Assembly (NCBI GenBank): GCA_023101885.1
Contig: JALPQD010000087.1
Location: forward strand, 4,511,951 to 4,575,950
DNA length: 64,000 bases
Origin: Typhlomys cinereus
Lineage: Eukaryota; Chordata; Mammalia; Rodentia; Platacanthomyidae
Direction of reading: 5' to 3'
In this document: in pieces, positions 44,000 through 54,715 of the stretch
Layout: every line of letters starts with the position of its first letter
How positions within the stretch are numbered: the stretch's first letter is position 1
Program-made: the position numbers and the translations under genes
Notes under the pieces: generated by a model
What the model was told of the DNA's origin: nothing
The model's input: only the letters and a program-made list of their open reading frames with translations
Database searches by the model: none

Positions 44000-44100
44000 T
44001 TAAAGTGTGTGTGTGTGTGTGTGTGTGTGTTTACACATGTGCATGTGTTGTGTATATGTGTGCACATGATGTGTCTGTGTGTTTGTGTGTATGTGTATGT
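44000..44100. repeat. (GT)n microsatellite
   Basis: About 100 bp of GT-rich DNA (44007-44031 is uninterrupted GT) between two LTRs of the same family. Confidence 0.85.
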
Positions 44101-44484
44101 TGCACTTCGCCTGCATGGTTGCCATCAAATGGCTTAAGGGAACAAGGGGTTTATTATCTTACTGATAGTCTAGTTACGTTCTTAGTCCAGCTTGACAGGA
44201 GAGCACGCACCAACACCAGGGCCACAACAGCTGAGAGAGGGACGATCCTTACTTGCCAGACCAGCATGTCTGGCCAAGTGAACAGAAGGATGCCGACTCT
44301 CTCAACCAGCTCTCTGTGATTTATCCAGAGCCTAATCCCACCCACCATGGGCTGGGTCTTCCCCATCAGCTAGACAATCTCCTGCAGGTTTGCTCTGGGC
44401 CTAACTCAACCATTGATTCTCCACAAATGGGCCCAGAGCTCAAAGCCTCAACAGTCAAGTTGACACCTGTGCCTGACTATGACA
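44101..44484 (-). mobile_element. MaLR solo LTR, second copy
   Basis: Same family and orientation as the LTR 107 bp to the left, but with its own differences (GAGTTTACT there, GGGTTTATTATC here) and a shorter middle. The flanks share only ATGT, and both lie in GT-rich DNA, so the target-site duplication cannot be fixed. Confidence 0.88.
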
Positions 44485-44884
44485 ATGTATGTTTATGTGT
44501 GTTGTGTCTGCATGTGTCTGTCTATCCATGTCTGTGTTTGTATGTCTGTATGAACTATATGTGTATATTGAGTGTGCATGTGCACATGTGTGCACGTGTG
44601 TGTCCATGTGTGAGTGTGTATGTACATGTGCAAGCGCATATGTGTGTGTGTGTGTGCGCACGCGTGCGTGCAGGACAGAGGGAACCCTTGGCATTGTTCC
44701 TCAGGGACTCTCTACCTCATTCACTCATTCATTTCTCACACGGGGTCTCACTGGCCCCCAGCCCAGGTGGCACCTGCCACTTCCCCAGCACCGTGCACCA
44801 AGGCACTCGGCTGCCTCTACGGGTTCTAGAGACCAACCGTGTCCTCTCCCAAGGCAGGCACTTTACCACCTGAGCCAGCGTCCT
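44485..44884 (-). mobile_element. B4-like SINE, minus strand, with long GT tail
   Basis: 44489-44670 is GT-rich. 44700-44884 carries the inverted SINE body and head (GGTTCTAGAGACCAACCGTG, AGGCACTTTACCACCTGAGC). Confidence 0.7.
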
Positions 44885-44995
44885 GGGCCGTGTCTGTCTG
44901 AGACAAGATCTTGGTGTGGAATCCAGGCCAGCTCCAGACTCAAGCTCCTCCCGCCTCGGCCTCTCGGGGCCTCTCCAGAACACAGGACCACGCAG
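44885..44995 (-). mobile_element. B1-like SINE, minus strand
   Basis: GAGACAAGATCTTGGTGTGG, CCAGGCCAGCTCCAGACTCA and CTCCTCCCGCCTCGGCCTCT follow the inverted B1 order. Confidence 0.7.
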
Positions 44996-45980
44996 GGTCC
45001 TCAGAAAGGAAACAGTTGGCCTCCCTCACCGAACTCAGAGACCCTCAGTCCTGTGTTGAAAGCCCCTTCGTACCGGCCATCCAGGGGCCACGCCCAGGGA
45101 GCAGTGCGCCTTACAGAGCCGGCTCCCCTCCTTCCTCTCATGCTAACCTACAGCTCTGCTACCTCAGGGCCTTTGTTTTCTCTGTTTCAGTGTCTTTCTT
45201 CCCAACGTCTTGTGGCTCCCTCGGCCTCTGCTGTTTCAGCAGCAGCTTCTCCTGTTCTGCCCACCTAAGACTCGCCTAAAACCTGTGGGTGCCCCTACCT
45301 TTGTCCTTCTCCCTAGCACTTAGTCCTACTTAAATACACTATATCCCAACATGCTGGGTAGTGCCAGGCCCACTCTGCTTAACAGGAAGCCCGCCGTGGG
45401 CAGACGAGTCTTCCTCCTGTGGGTTCACGCTGTGTCCTGACAGCAGGCACTGGGCTAATACCCATTGGTGGGCATGGGAAACGGGTTTTCCAATGCTCGG
45501 CGCCTCGCCTCACCTTAGCGAAGTGAACAGGTGGTCTCTGGGGACTTCAAATGCACCAGGTACATCCCGAGGCGCCGCCCCCTCCCCAGTCCCCGGTCCC
45601 CAGCTGGAGGCCCCCAGAGAGAAGGCAGACAAGAGCCCTCTAGTGGCAGGCCTGAGCTTTGCACCCACCTGGGCACATCCACAGATGGCAGGAGGGGGCT
45701 ACAAGGAGGCTTAGCACTGGGGGCCAGGTGGCCGTTTCCCGGGGCTCCAGTCTCAGACATGACTCAGCCCTGGCCCATGGAGCCGGCTGGGCTTCCGGGA
45801 CTGTGCTGGTGCGCAGGGTTGGTGTGGAGGATGGTTCTGGAACTTGCCAGAATCCTGCGCCCAGCCAGTTTTCAGTTCTGGGGGGGGGGATCATCAGGAA
45901 GCTGGGGCTGCCACCAGGACCAAGCAAACTTCATAATTCTGAGGTCCTTCCTCGAGCGCTTTGTTCTAGCAACGCAACGC
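44996..45980. other. Unique GC-rich sequence
   Basis: About 1 kb, with a CTCF-like site at 45633-45646 (one mismatch, minus orientation) and a G9 run near 45882. Long frames extend into the next array. No exon supported. Confidence 0.5.
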
Positions 45981-46238
45981 AGACCAGGCCCACGCTGTGG
46001 TGCCCAATACAAACCAGGCCCACGCTGTGGTGCCCAGTACAAACCAGGCCCACGCTGTGATGCCCAGTACAAACCAGGCCCACGCTGTGGTGCCCAGTAC
46101 AAACCAGGCCCACGCTGTGGTGCCCAGTACAAACCAGGCCCACGCTGTGGTGCCCAGTACAAACCATGCCCACGCTGTGGTGCCCGGCGCAGACCAGGCA
46201 GCCGTGGTGCCCGGCGCAGACCAGGCAGCCGTGGGGCC
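45981..46238. repeat. 30-bp minisatellite, 7 copies, plus 27-bp derivative
   Basis: ACAAACCAGGCCCACGCTGT followed by GGTGCCCAGT repeats every 30 bp from about 45981. The last two units are a shortened 27-bp form (GCAGACCAGGCAGCCGTGG). Both unit lengths are multiples of three, so frames remain open. Confidence 0.95.
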
Positions 46239-46648
46239 CGCATCCCCTCCTCCGTGCCTGGGAACTTAGACAAGAGCCTGCATGCTGCCTGCAGGAGTTG
46301 GGACTGAGCCCCCCACCCTCTCTAAAGGCCAGGACAGAAGCAGGCCTCCCCGCAGTCTCTGTCAAAACCCCACTGCCACCTGCCTGGCAGCCATGGAGAA
46401 CCCGCCACAGAGAGATGCCAAGTCTCTCCGAGATCCTAATTCCAGGATCCTGACTCTGAATTTCATGTCATTACCATGCGTCACAAAACATTCTTTGGGT
46501 TTTTCTCAACCACGTAAATCTGTGAAAAGTACCCTTAGCTCACAAGCTGTATAGACGCAGCAAGGGGCTCGGGTGGGCTGGCGCTCGACCTGCAAGGGGG
46601 TACACGAGAATGGGCTTGCGGCTCAGAGCTGAGGTGTAAATATGATGC
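46239..46648. other. Unique sequence
   Basis: No tandem repeat, exon or transposon recognised. Confidence 0.5.
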
Positions 46649-46985
46649 GGGGCTGGGGAATGGCCAGGAGGTAAGCCTTTGCCTCAAGCCAAAGGACCTG
46701 AGTTTGGATCCCAGATCCCACGTAAAATGCAGGATAGAAATGACAGGGGCTGTAATTCCTGCCCTGGAAGGCAGAGCCTGGAAAACCCCATAACAAAGCA
46801 GTAAGAGGTAGAGCAATCCAGGATTGTTCCCAATGTCACTTGTGGGACTCCTGGGGCACACAGAGCCCTCTACACACCACACGCACAGACACACACACTC
46901 TCACACACACTCACACACAGACACACACACAGACACGCACTCACACATGCATGCACACGGACACTCACACTCACACACACACCAC
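46649..46985 (+). mobile_element. B2/ID-like tRNA-derived SINE
   Basis: Starts GGGGCTGGGGAATGGCC, B-box-like GAGTTTGGATCC, then the body with CCTGGAAGGCAGAGCCTGG and GTAAGAGGTAGAGCAATCC, and a CA-rich tail (CACACACTCTCACACACAC). No target-site duplication found. Confidence 0.85.
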
Positions 46986-47380
46986 AGCAAATCTCAAGGC
47001 TGCCCAGGAAAGGTGCAGTGAGTGCCAAGCCTGAACGCAGCTAAGCCGGGGAAAAAGCCCCCTGCAGCCGGCAGTGGTTCCCCAGCACTGAGTAGGTCTC
47101 ATCACTGCCCTGAGAAGCTGTAGGAAATACCACACGCTCACAGAGCTGAAGGCCCCTCCATCCCAGCACAGGTAGCGCCCCAAGTCCCCCCAGCAGGAGA
47201 CTTTGATCCTGGCCCTCTCTCGCCCTCGATCAGATGGGCTGTTCCCATGGGCCACGCTCATGTAAATAACCATTTCCTAAACACTCGCAATGAAAAAATC
47301 AATTGCAAAGCAAAGTGGCTGAGGTTTGGATAAACAGCCTAATTGTTCCCTCTGGGGCTGCGGAGCCCCGGGAAGAGGAC
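46986..47380. other. Unique sequence
   Basis: No recognisable feature. Confidence 0.5.
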
Positions 47381-47500
47381 GCAGCGTCTCAGCGTGCAGA
47401 GTCCCGCAAAGAGAACGCAGCGTCTCAGCGTGCAGAGTCCCGCAAAGAGAATGCAGCGTCTCAGCGTGCAGAGTCCCACGAAGAGGACGCAGCAGCTAAG
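47381..47500. repeat. 36-bp minisatellite, about 3.5 copies
   Basis: GCAGCGTCTCAGCGTGCAGA then GTCCCGCAAAGAGAAC, at 47381, 47417 and 47453, with a partial fourth copy at 47489. Confidence 0.9.
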
Positions 47501-48389
47501 GGTCCTCCCAGGCCCTGACTCTGCGTTTCCTTCTTGACCAGTTTGGGTGTGAGTCCTGTGGCCAGACCCTACAAGCCCCCACGGAGCCCTGGCCTCCCGA
47601 GCCCTGGGGGCAGGTGAAGTGAGAATACCAGGTTCAGAGTGGACCCCTGACCTGGGAGACTTCCGCCCCCCCCCTAGATGCCTCTGTGTGGGCATGAGCC
47701 CCCAGGTGCCTTGCTGAAGCTGAGCTGACCACAGCGTCCACCATGGCTGCCCGTATGGCCCTGCCCTCAACGTGTCTGTTCCCCGTACTCCGGCGCTCAC
47801 GCGCTTTCCTTCTCTGGAGTCAGGACTGTGCTTACAGCCAGGGCCCTGGAAGTTGTGTGGGTGTTCTGGGGGAGACAGGGACGAGCCATTCACCTCAGAG
47901 GGGGCACCAAAGAGAGACCAAAGGAACGACTTGAGTCTTGCTGGCCAACCAAAGAGGCGGGGGGGGGGGGGGGAACCTTACATTGACCCCATTGAAGAGG
48001 CCATCAATCCTCGCAGCAGAGTGCACTGCCTACATCTCCTTGGAGGGGGACCTTGTGAGCCCCTCCCACTCTGCAGGATGGAGGTCTAATAAGGCCAACA
48101 TGTGCTGCCTTCAGCGAGTACTTGCAGCTGCTGCTAGTTTAACTGCGCCGTCACCGGCATGACCCCCGCAACCAGTAGTCGCAGCACCTGGCTGAGAACT
48201 GCATTCCGGAGCTTGGGCCAGGAGGACAGACATTTGCTGCGTGACCTTGCATGAGAGTCATTCCCCTCTGGGCTTTCGGTTACTCATTGCTTATTTATCC
48301 GTTCAGCTCTACGCTGGGAACTGTTACAGAGCCAGCAGCAAGCCGTGTCACGGCTTACAGTCTAATGAGGGGTACAGACGGCAGCAGCC
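47501..48389. other. Unique sequence with G15 homopolymer
   Basis: An uninterrupted run of 15 G lies at 47959-47973, a likely polymorphic or sequencing-error-prone site. The remainder has no supported exon. Confidence 0.55.
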
Positions 48390-48795
48390 TGTGGGCTGGG
48401 GAGCTACAGCCTTTGTCTCATAAGCAAGAGGACCTGAGTTCAGACCCCCAGATCCCGCGTGGGAACAGCAGGCAGAAAGCTGGTAACTCTAGCCCTGGAA
48501 GGAGGAGCCTGGGGAATCCCAGAGCAAGACAATAAGGAGGTGGAGCAGTCCAGGGTGGTTTCTAACACACACACACACATGCACGCACATACATGCACAC
48601 GCATGCATACATGCATGCATGCACGCACATGCACACACGCACATGCACACACACATACACACGCACATACATGCACACACATGCACACACGCATGCATGC
48701 ACACACATGCATGCACGTACATGCACACACACACGCACATGCACACACACACGCACATGCACACACATACGCACACACACACAGATATGCACTTG
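48390..48795 (+). mobile_element. B2/ID-like SINE with expanded CA tail
   Basis: GGGCTGGGGAGCTACAGCC, GACCTGAGTTCAGACCCCC (B box), CCCTGGAAGGAGGAGCCTGG and AGGAGGTGGAGCAGTCCAGG, then over 220 bp of CA/TG-rich tail (48567-48790). Same family as 1430 and 46649. Confidence 0.85.
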
Positions 48796-49399
48796 GTCTA
48801 GAACAGAGCTGTGGACTGTCTGCGGGTCAGATCAAAGGAAGCTTTCAAAGCAAAGGAACACAAGCCCCCGGCATCGGCCCCAATATCGATTCATCTGGGA
48901 AAGCTCCGTGTGGCCCTTTCCCTCTTCTCTCCGGGGACCCTCATGGGGCACCAGAGGTCCGGCCACGTGGAACTACACCAAAACTTCCTGCTGCCCAAGG
49001 TCCTAGCAGCTTTCATGTTCCATGAATGACGCAAGGCGCATATTGCATGTGTGTCCATTCACATATGTGTAAGAGAAAGGAAGAAACAGAGGCCGGCTAG
49101 ACCCCCTCCCGGGTGCCGGGACAGGCGCGGGGGCCATGGGGACGGCCTGCCTTGTCTGTCTGCATCTTCCCATCTGCTGCTTCATTTCTCGTTGCTTCTG
49201 AAACTCATGAAACTCAAGGCGGCCACTTGCTCAGATCTAGACGGACTTTGCCCAAGGCCCCCTGACAGCCCCATCCGGCCTGAGACGCAACAGCAGCCAC
49301 ACGCCGTGGAGGCACTCGTGGAGGCAGCGTGCGTGCACCCCTCTCCCCACTTCCTGCCTCGGCACCGCTGAGGCTTGGAGGTGCCCTGCCCCACAGACG
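48796..49399. other. Unique sequence
   Basis: GC-moderate, no recognisable feature. Confidence 0.5.
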
Positions 49400-49640
49400 G
49401 GCTCGTGTGTTGAGCCCTTGGTGCCCAGCAGGAGAGGCTGTTTGGAAGGCTGTGGAGCCTTCAGGAGGTGGCGCTTTGCCGAAGTGGTCACTGGGGACCA
49501 GCCTTGCAATTGTGTAGCCTGGCCCTACTTCCTGCCCACTGTCTGTGGCTGATTAGGACACAGTGTGGACCATGGTGGTCCTGCCACCATGCCTCCCACC
49601 ATGATGGACTGTGAGTCACAATGAGCCCCTCTTCCTCCAA
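49400..49640 (+). mobile_element. Older MaLR LTR fragment
   Basis: GTGTTGAGCCCTTGGTGCCC, GGAGCCTTCAGGAGGTGGCG, GCCTGGCCCTACTTCCTGCC and CATGATGGACTGTGAGTCAC occur in the order of mammalian MaLR LTRs. It ends near the polyadenylation region, with AATGAGCC in place of AATAAA. Confidence 0.65.
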
Positions 49641-49760
49641 CTACCTCACAGCGAGTACCTCCCGGTGGTCACAGCGGTACTTCCCTATACTTGGTCACAG
49701 CAAGTACCTCCTGGTACTTGGTCACAGCGAGTACTTCCTAGTACGTGGTCACATGAGCAA
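49641..49760. repeat. About 30-bp minisatellite, 3-4 copies
   Basis: TTGGTCACAGCAAGTACCTC with CTGGTAC variants, degenerate, four starts between 49652 and 49740. Confidence 0.8.
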
Positions 49761-49929
49761 AGTAACTTACACAGTAAGCACTCGATGACCAGTCATGTCT
49801 GGAATGGCGAGGATGGATGCGATGGGCCAGGGACCTTGGAACAATGAATGTAAAGACTCCTGGGCTCCGGTCACCTGCCTCCTTCCGTTTCTCCTTTGCC
49901 TGAGAAAAACATACACCTCTTGGTTTACT
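49761..49929. other. Unique sequence
   Basis: No recognisable feature. Confidence 0.45.
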
Positions 49930-50250
49930 GAACGACAGGCGGCTAAGGGTTTGACAGACAGCCCATATATTTTTTAATCTTCTACACAAATAACTTTGCG
50001 AAACATTCTGAACACGCTCTAATTTCTCGACTCTGCTGTCAGGATCCCTCAGCTCATCTGCCCATATTAAGCCTCGTCACGGAGAGGCCGGCACCCCACG
50101 CTTCAGAACCAGTGTCCCCATGGGCGCAGCGACGCACATCCAGGCCCGGAGCCGGACAAAGCCTCGTATTCATGAGCGCACATTCTTCGGGGCGTTTCTG
50201 AGCCTCGCTGACATAATTCATAAACCTCCACTTACTGGAGCTCCAGAATG
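49930..50250. promoter_or_regulatory. Conserved-element candidate
   Basis: Complex single-copy sequence (CATATATTTTTTAATCTTCT, CCCATATTAAGCCTCGTCAC, GACATAATTCATAAACC) between repeats. Conservation is untested. Confidence 0.25.
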
Positions 50251-50629
50251 CCTCACTTGAGCCTTTCTATCCAAACCGTCAATCACATTTGCTCTCATGG
50301 GCAGCACGACACCCATTCTGTGCCGATGCTGGTGCCTGGCACGATTGGAGCAAAGGACGTGCTGGACTGGACGTGGCACAGCCCAGCGTGCACCCCCAGC
50401 CCCCACCTGCTGAGGGCTCATGCAGTGCCCATTTCCCGGGGCACCCTGCCTTCCAGCCATGCAGACCACACAAAGCACCCGAGAACAGAGGAAGCTCCGT
50501 GGGGAACACGGCTCTACGACAGCAGAGACTGGCAGACCGTAGCTGCTCCTCCTCCCCTGTGGTGAGCTGCAGCCAGATCATCCTGAAAGCCATGCCCCTA
50601 GGATGCAGCCACCATGCAAACCCCACCTG
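50251..50629. other. Unique sequence
   Basis: GC-moderate, no exon supported. Confidence 0.5.
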
Positions 50630-50749
50630 TCACCACAGAACCCAAGAGACCCCCCACTCTCACCACTGAACGCACAGGGACCCCCACTCTCACCACAGAA
50701 TCCAAGAGACCCACTCTCACCACTGAACCCACAGGGACCCCCACTCCCA
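50630..50749. repeat. About 30-bp minisatellite, left of LTR
   Basis: CTCACCACTGAACCCACAGG then GACCCCCACT, alternating with a CACCACAGAATCCAAGAGAC form. It continues on the far side of the LTR at 50755. Confidence 0.9.
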
Positions 50750-51183
50750 CCACTTGTCATAGCTAAGCACAGGTGTCAACTTGACTCTTGAGGGTCTGAG
50801 CTCTGGGCACAGGTGTAGAGAGTTGATGGTTGAGTTAAGCCCAGAGCAAACCTGCAGGAGATTGTCTAGCTGATGGGGAAGACCCAGCCCATGGTGGGTG
50901 GGATTAGGCCCTGGATAAATCACAGAGAGCTGGTTGAGAGAGTTGGCATCCTTCTGTTCACTTGGCCAGACATGCTGGTCTGGCAAGTAAGGATCGTCCA
51001 TCTCTCAGCCGTTATGTGGTGATGGTGTGGCCAGTTCCCTCAGCCCTGGTGTTGGTGCGTGCTCTCCCGTCAAGCTGGACTGAGAACTGTAACCGGACTG
51101 TCGTAAGAAAGTAAACTCCTTGTTCCCTTAAGCTGTGTGATGGTCATTTATCAGCAACTATGCAGGCGAACTGCTACACCACT
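50750..51183 (+). mobile_element. MaLR solo LTR inserted in a minisatellite, 5-bp duplication
   Basis: The LTR spans 50755-51178 (424 bp), TGTCATAGC to CTGCTACA, flanked by CCACT at 50750-50754 and 51179-51183. It has GGGGAAGACCCAGCCCATGG in U3 and GTTCCCTTAAGCTG near the end, matching the copies at 43582 and 44101. Because CCACT also belongs to the surrounding repeat unit, the duplication is consistent but not independent proof. Confidence 0.92.
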
Positions 51184-51400
51184 GAATCCACAGCAACACC
51201 ACTGAATCCACAGCAACACCATTGAATCCACAGGAACACCACTGAATCCACAGCAACACCACTGAATCCACAGCAACACCACTGAATCCACAGGAACACC
51301 ACTGAATCCACAGCGACACCACTGAATCCACAGGAACACCACTGAATCCACAGCAACACCACTGAATCCACAGGAACCCGCCCCCCCTCTCACCACTGAG
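51179..51400. repeat. 20-bp minisatellite right of LTR, 10 indel-free copies
   Basis: ACTGAATCCACAGCAACACC and its CAGGAAC and CAGCGAC variants run at exactly 20 bp from 51181 to 51380. The array then returns to the 30-bp form (CCTCTCACCACTGAG). The 20-bp unit is a shortened derivative of the 30-bp unit on the left. Confidence 0.95.
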
Positions 51401-53029
51401 CTGCACTGCAGCCACACGGTGTCTGTGTCCTTTAGATCAGTCCAGAACACAGAAGCCCTTGTCTTCGCCTGTTCCTGCTCTGGCCACATGAGGTCAGGAC
51501 GCAGCTTATATCCCAAAGTGAATGCCCAGCAAACCCTGCTGCCTCCTACTATGAAGGAGGGAGGGAGGGAGGGAGGGAGGAAAAAGGATTTCTAAATAGC
51601 CAAAACAATACAGATTTGTTTTAGATAATGACTTTTCAAGAACAAAAGACTTTCAAGAGCTATGAAAGTTAGAAATTTGTACCAAATAAAACTCTGAGAT
51701 AAAAATTTTATGTAATTTCTTTTAAATGCAGTGTTCATTATTCAATAGGTACTTAAAATATGTTTTATCAAATAATATAATGAGATAAGTTTCCCAATTA
51801 CAATGAATCCTGAGTCATTTAAGGTTATAAAATGTTTAAAACTTGCTTCTCTGCCTCAAATTATTCATCAAACAATAAAATTAAACAATAGCTTCTGGAT
51901 CCATTCATTTCTAGCGATATACACCTTTCTCTGTCTTTAAATTAATTGAAAAATCTATCTTAATGTCTGCTCAAATTAAAGGGGTGATTTTTGTGTTTTT
52001 ACATGAGATTCTTATCAAATTATTCCCAGAAATCAGTTCTAAATTCAACAGAGAGAGGCATATACTAAAAAAATAAAATTTAAAAACTCACACTTCATAT
52101 ACATTCTGTTTCATAACTAATTCGTCATTCTGGTTGCATGTGGTATTTAATCATGGCTAGGTAGTGAAAAGCAACATCTAGGCTTATTCTTGCTTTGTTA
52201 ATTCACTATAAATGGATTAATTCGATCACATCATCCCTGCTTTGGGTCCTGACTTCTTTTAAAAATCTCTTATAAGATTATGGATAATCCTTCTTATAGT
52301 GTTCCTTAGAATATTCGTGAAGACGCATATTGCAACACACACATATGGAATCAGTACCTGGAAGCCTGGCGTTTCTTCACAGAATGCAAGGCTAATGGCA
52401 CCAGGCCAAGAAGGAAGACGTGCGTGGCTGAGCAGATGGTGAAGGCCCGGCACGTTCCATGAATCGAATGAGCTGATTCTCAGCTTGGGGGTTTTGACAA
52501 AAAGACACTTAGAGCATGCAATAAAATAATGTACTTACTTTTTAAATTGCACAGGGAAAAGTGTATTGAAATGTACACTTTAATTTCCCAGTCCTTTCTT
52601 CTGGGTCAAGTGAGACACGCTGCAGCTAGTTGAGAGACGTGACAGGTGCAATCAATGATCGCTGAGCACCTTTTGGAAATGGCGTCTTGGATACCCACTG
52701 TGTGGGGGGGTTCTAATTGTGGGGAATGAATTCCATGGGAAATGTTTTTCTCTTTCAACAAAATTGGAAGGGGAATTGATGGGCCGTTCTGTGATCCAAG
52801 GCACATGAACTTGAGCAATTGATAGTTACTGTAAGAAAACACCTCGTTAACTCAACCCATCCCATCAAGACGTGAGCGCACACGTGTCTGAAAGCAAACC
52901 CGAAGCTCCAGAAACAAACCACATCTGCCTCTAACTGGGGGACTCAGGCTACTTTCCCTGGGAATTCTGGATGGGAAATGCCCTCGGGCCATGTGCTCCA
53001 TGCTTGGTCCCCAGCAGGCGTTGCTGTGT
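51401..53029. other. AT-rich unique sequence
   Basis: About 1.6 kb, strongly AT-rich from 51590 to 52620, with no tandem repeats beyond a (GGGA)n tract at 51556-51580. The change from GC-rich surroundings is abrupt. No exon recognised. Confidence 0.6.
51556..51580 (+). repeat. (GGGA)n G-quadruplex-forming tract
   Basis: Five consecutive GGGA units in a purine-only tract that also runs GGAGG at both ends. It meets the G3-N1 quadruplex pattern. Confidence 0.7.
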
Positions 53030-53100
53030 CCTGAGGTTTCCAGCCTTCAGGGGATGCAGCCTCGCTGGGGGAGGTGGGCCCTGAGGCTTTAACTGGTGTT
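53030..53100 (+). mobile_element. Possible MaLR fragment
   Basis: CCTTCAGGGGATGCAGCCTC then GGAGGTGGGCCCTGAGGCTT resembles a MaLR U3 segment. Short and weak. Confidence 0.3.
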
Positions 53101-53508
53101 AAAAGTTATCTTAAAAACATAAATTTAAAATGTCCTCTCATTGAATCTTCAATGTTGGCACCTGGAAGACCAGCGTCCGCTGATGCCCTCGTTCCATCGT
53201 GCTCCAGAATGGCGCACAGCATGTGGCGCTGATGGCAGCAGAGCTCCCAGCGTCCCTGGCTCCTCCGTCTTCCACAGCGAGCAGAGCTGACGGCTGCCAC
53301 TTTCTTATTCCGTCGACAGGGAACTAAGGTCTCCAGAATGTTCTCCAGAAGTCGACAGACACCTCAGGTTCTGCGGGTCCAACCACAGGCTGTCTGACAG
53401 CTGCTGAAGCCAAGTCAGGGCAGCTGAAGCAACCTCAGACCTTGAACCCCAGACTCTGAACCCCCAGACCCTGAGTTCCCAGGCCTGAGTCCCCAGACCA
53501 GCTGAAGC
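53101..53508. other. Unique sequence
   Basis: No supported exon; short CTGAACCCC duplications near 53440. Confidence 0.5.
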
Positions 53509-53612
53509 GGTCTGCGCTCACTTGCCCCTGCTGTCGGTCTGCGCTCACTTGCCCCTGCTGTCGGTCTGCGCTCACTTGCCCCTGCTGTCGGTCTGTGCTC
53601 ACTTGTGCCCAC
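53509..53612. repeat. 27-bp minisatellite, 4 copies
   Basis: GGTCTGCGCTCACTTGCCCC plus TGCTGTC at 53509, 53536, 53563 and 53590. Confidence 0.93.
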
Positions 53613-53936
53613 TGTTCTGGGCCTGTGAGGAGGTGTGACCAGGAAGCAGGAAGAGCAGAAGGGCGGAATGCCTTTCACGAGGAGCCCCATGAATAGCCCC
53701 AAATAGCCCCTGCTCAGGTGTCCACTGCACCCCAGAAGCACCATGAGCTGGGGACCAAGCTTTTGCAGCTGGATTTTAGGGATCTGTGAGGTCCACACCG
53801 ACAAGTCCTAACACTGCGATGGGGACAGCCCCCCAGACACTGCCTAGAGCCCAAGGCGGTCCCCAGGAGGCTCCTCTGCAGACCACGGCCTGACCGCTTG
53901 CACCACCCATCTGGCTGCGCAGCCCAGGGGTGCACA
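53613..53936. other. Unique sequence
   Basis: GC-rich, no recognisable feature. Confidence 0.5.
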
Positions 53937-54115
53937 GTCCAGGGGTTACAGCAGTCCAGAGGGGTACAGTCTGAGGGTCCTGTAGTGTGGGGGCTGTGGA
54001 GTCCGGGGGTTACAGCAGCCCAGAGGGGTACAGTCTGAGAGCCCTGTAGTCTGGGGGCTGTGGAATCCGGGGGTTACAGCAGCCCAGAGGGTATACACTT
54101 GGGGGCCGCGCAGTC
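53937..54115. repeat. 64-bp minisatellite, 2.6 copies
   Basis: GGGGTTACAGCAGCCCAGAG then GGGTACAGTCTGAG and GGGGGCTGTGGA, spaced 64 bp (53941, 54005, 54069). Confidence 0.9.
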
Positions 54116-54169
54116 CAGGGGGACACAGACGGACTCACAGCCCAGCGGCCATACTTTTCTGTCTTGTTT
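54116..54169. other. Unique spacer
   Basis: Short stretch before the conserved-element candidate. Confidence 0.4.
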
Positions 54170-54530
54170 TTGTTTTGATTGCGGGGAAGAAGTCGCTTTG
54201 TTTTCCTTTCTTCCCAGCGGCTGAACATGACGTCCGACCGGCGGGCTTGGGAAACAGCCTCAGCCGCCCGTGCGAGCCATTAGACAGACAGGACACCCGC
54301 CGGGGCATTCCCTCCCGGGACAGGAGAGCCCAGCTGTCTCTGTCTCTGAAATATGTGGAAATCGTCAGGAAAAGCAGCTGTCAAACTCGCCTGCCATCCC
54401 GCGGGGCCGCCATTGTCTTCACGTAATTGGTTTATTAATCTTACGGTGCAATACAGCTTCTGTCTCCTTGTCTAACCGGGGCTGGACTTTGTAAATATGT
54501 TTAATTAACTCCCAACACCACGCGCTTTCT
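54170..54530. promoter_or_regulatory. Strongest conserved-element candidate in the window
   Basis: About 360 bp of complex, non-repetitive sequence with mixed CpG-rich and AT-rich parts. It includes CACGTAATTGGTTTATTAAT near 54419, TTAATTAA at 54501-54508, AGCCATTAG near 54275 and GCCGCCATTGTC near 54407. The density of homeodomain and related words and the lack of any repeat suggest a developmental enhancer. Conservation must be tested. Confidence 0.35.
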
Positions 54531-54715
54531 CGCTTCATGCTTTCTCCCACCAGGCCAGACACCAGCTGGCCCGAAAGTAAACAAGTGCTGGTCTCCCCTC
54601 GGGCTGGGGACGCCAGGGGGCAGCTGAGAAGGGAAGGGCTGCTGGTCCCCCCTCCCCAGGCTGGGGACGCCAGGAGAGGACATGCTGAGAAGGGAAGGGC
54701 TGACCTTGTCGAGAG
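54531..54715. repeat. 54-60 bp tandem duplication, 2.5 copies
   Basis: GGCTGGGGACGCCAGG followed by GAGAAGGGAAGGGCTG recurs near 54602 and 54659, with a diverged partial copy. Confidence 0.75.

Noticed and set aside
6631..46190. Preference for unit lengths divisible by three as evidence of coding repeats
   Set aside because: Several arrays have units of 21, 27, 30, 33, 36, 39 or 78 bp, but at least as many have 20, 28, 31, 32, 34, 35, 37, 40, 41 or 44 bp, so there is no overall bias.
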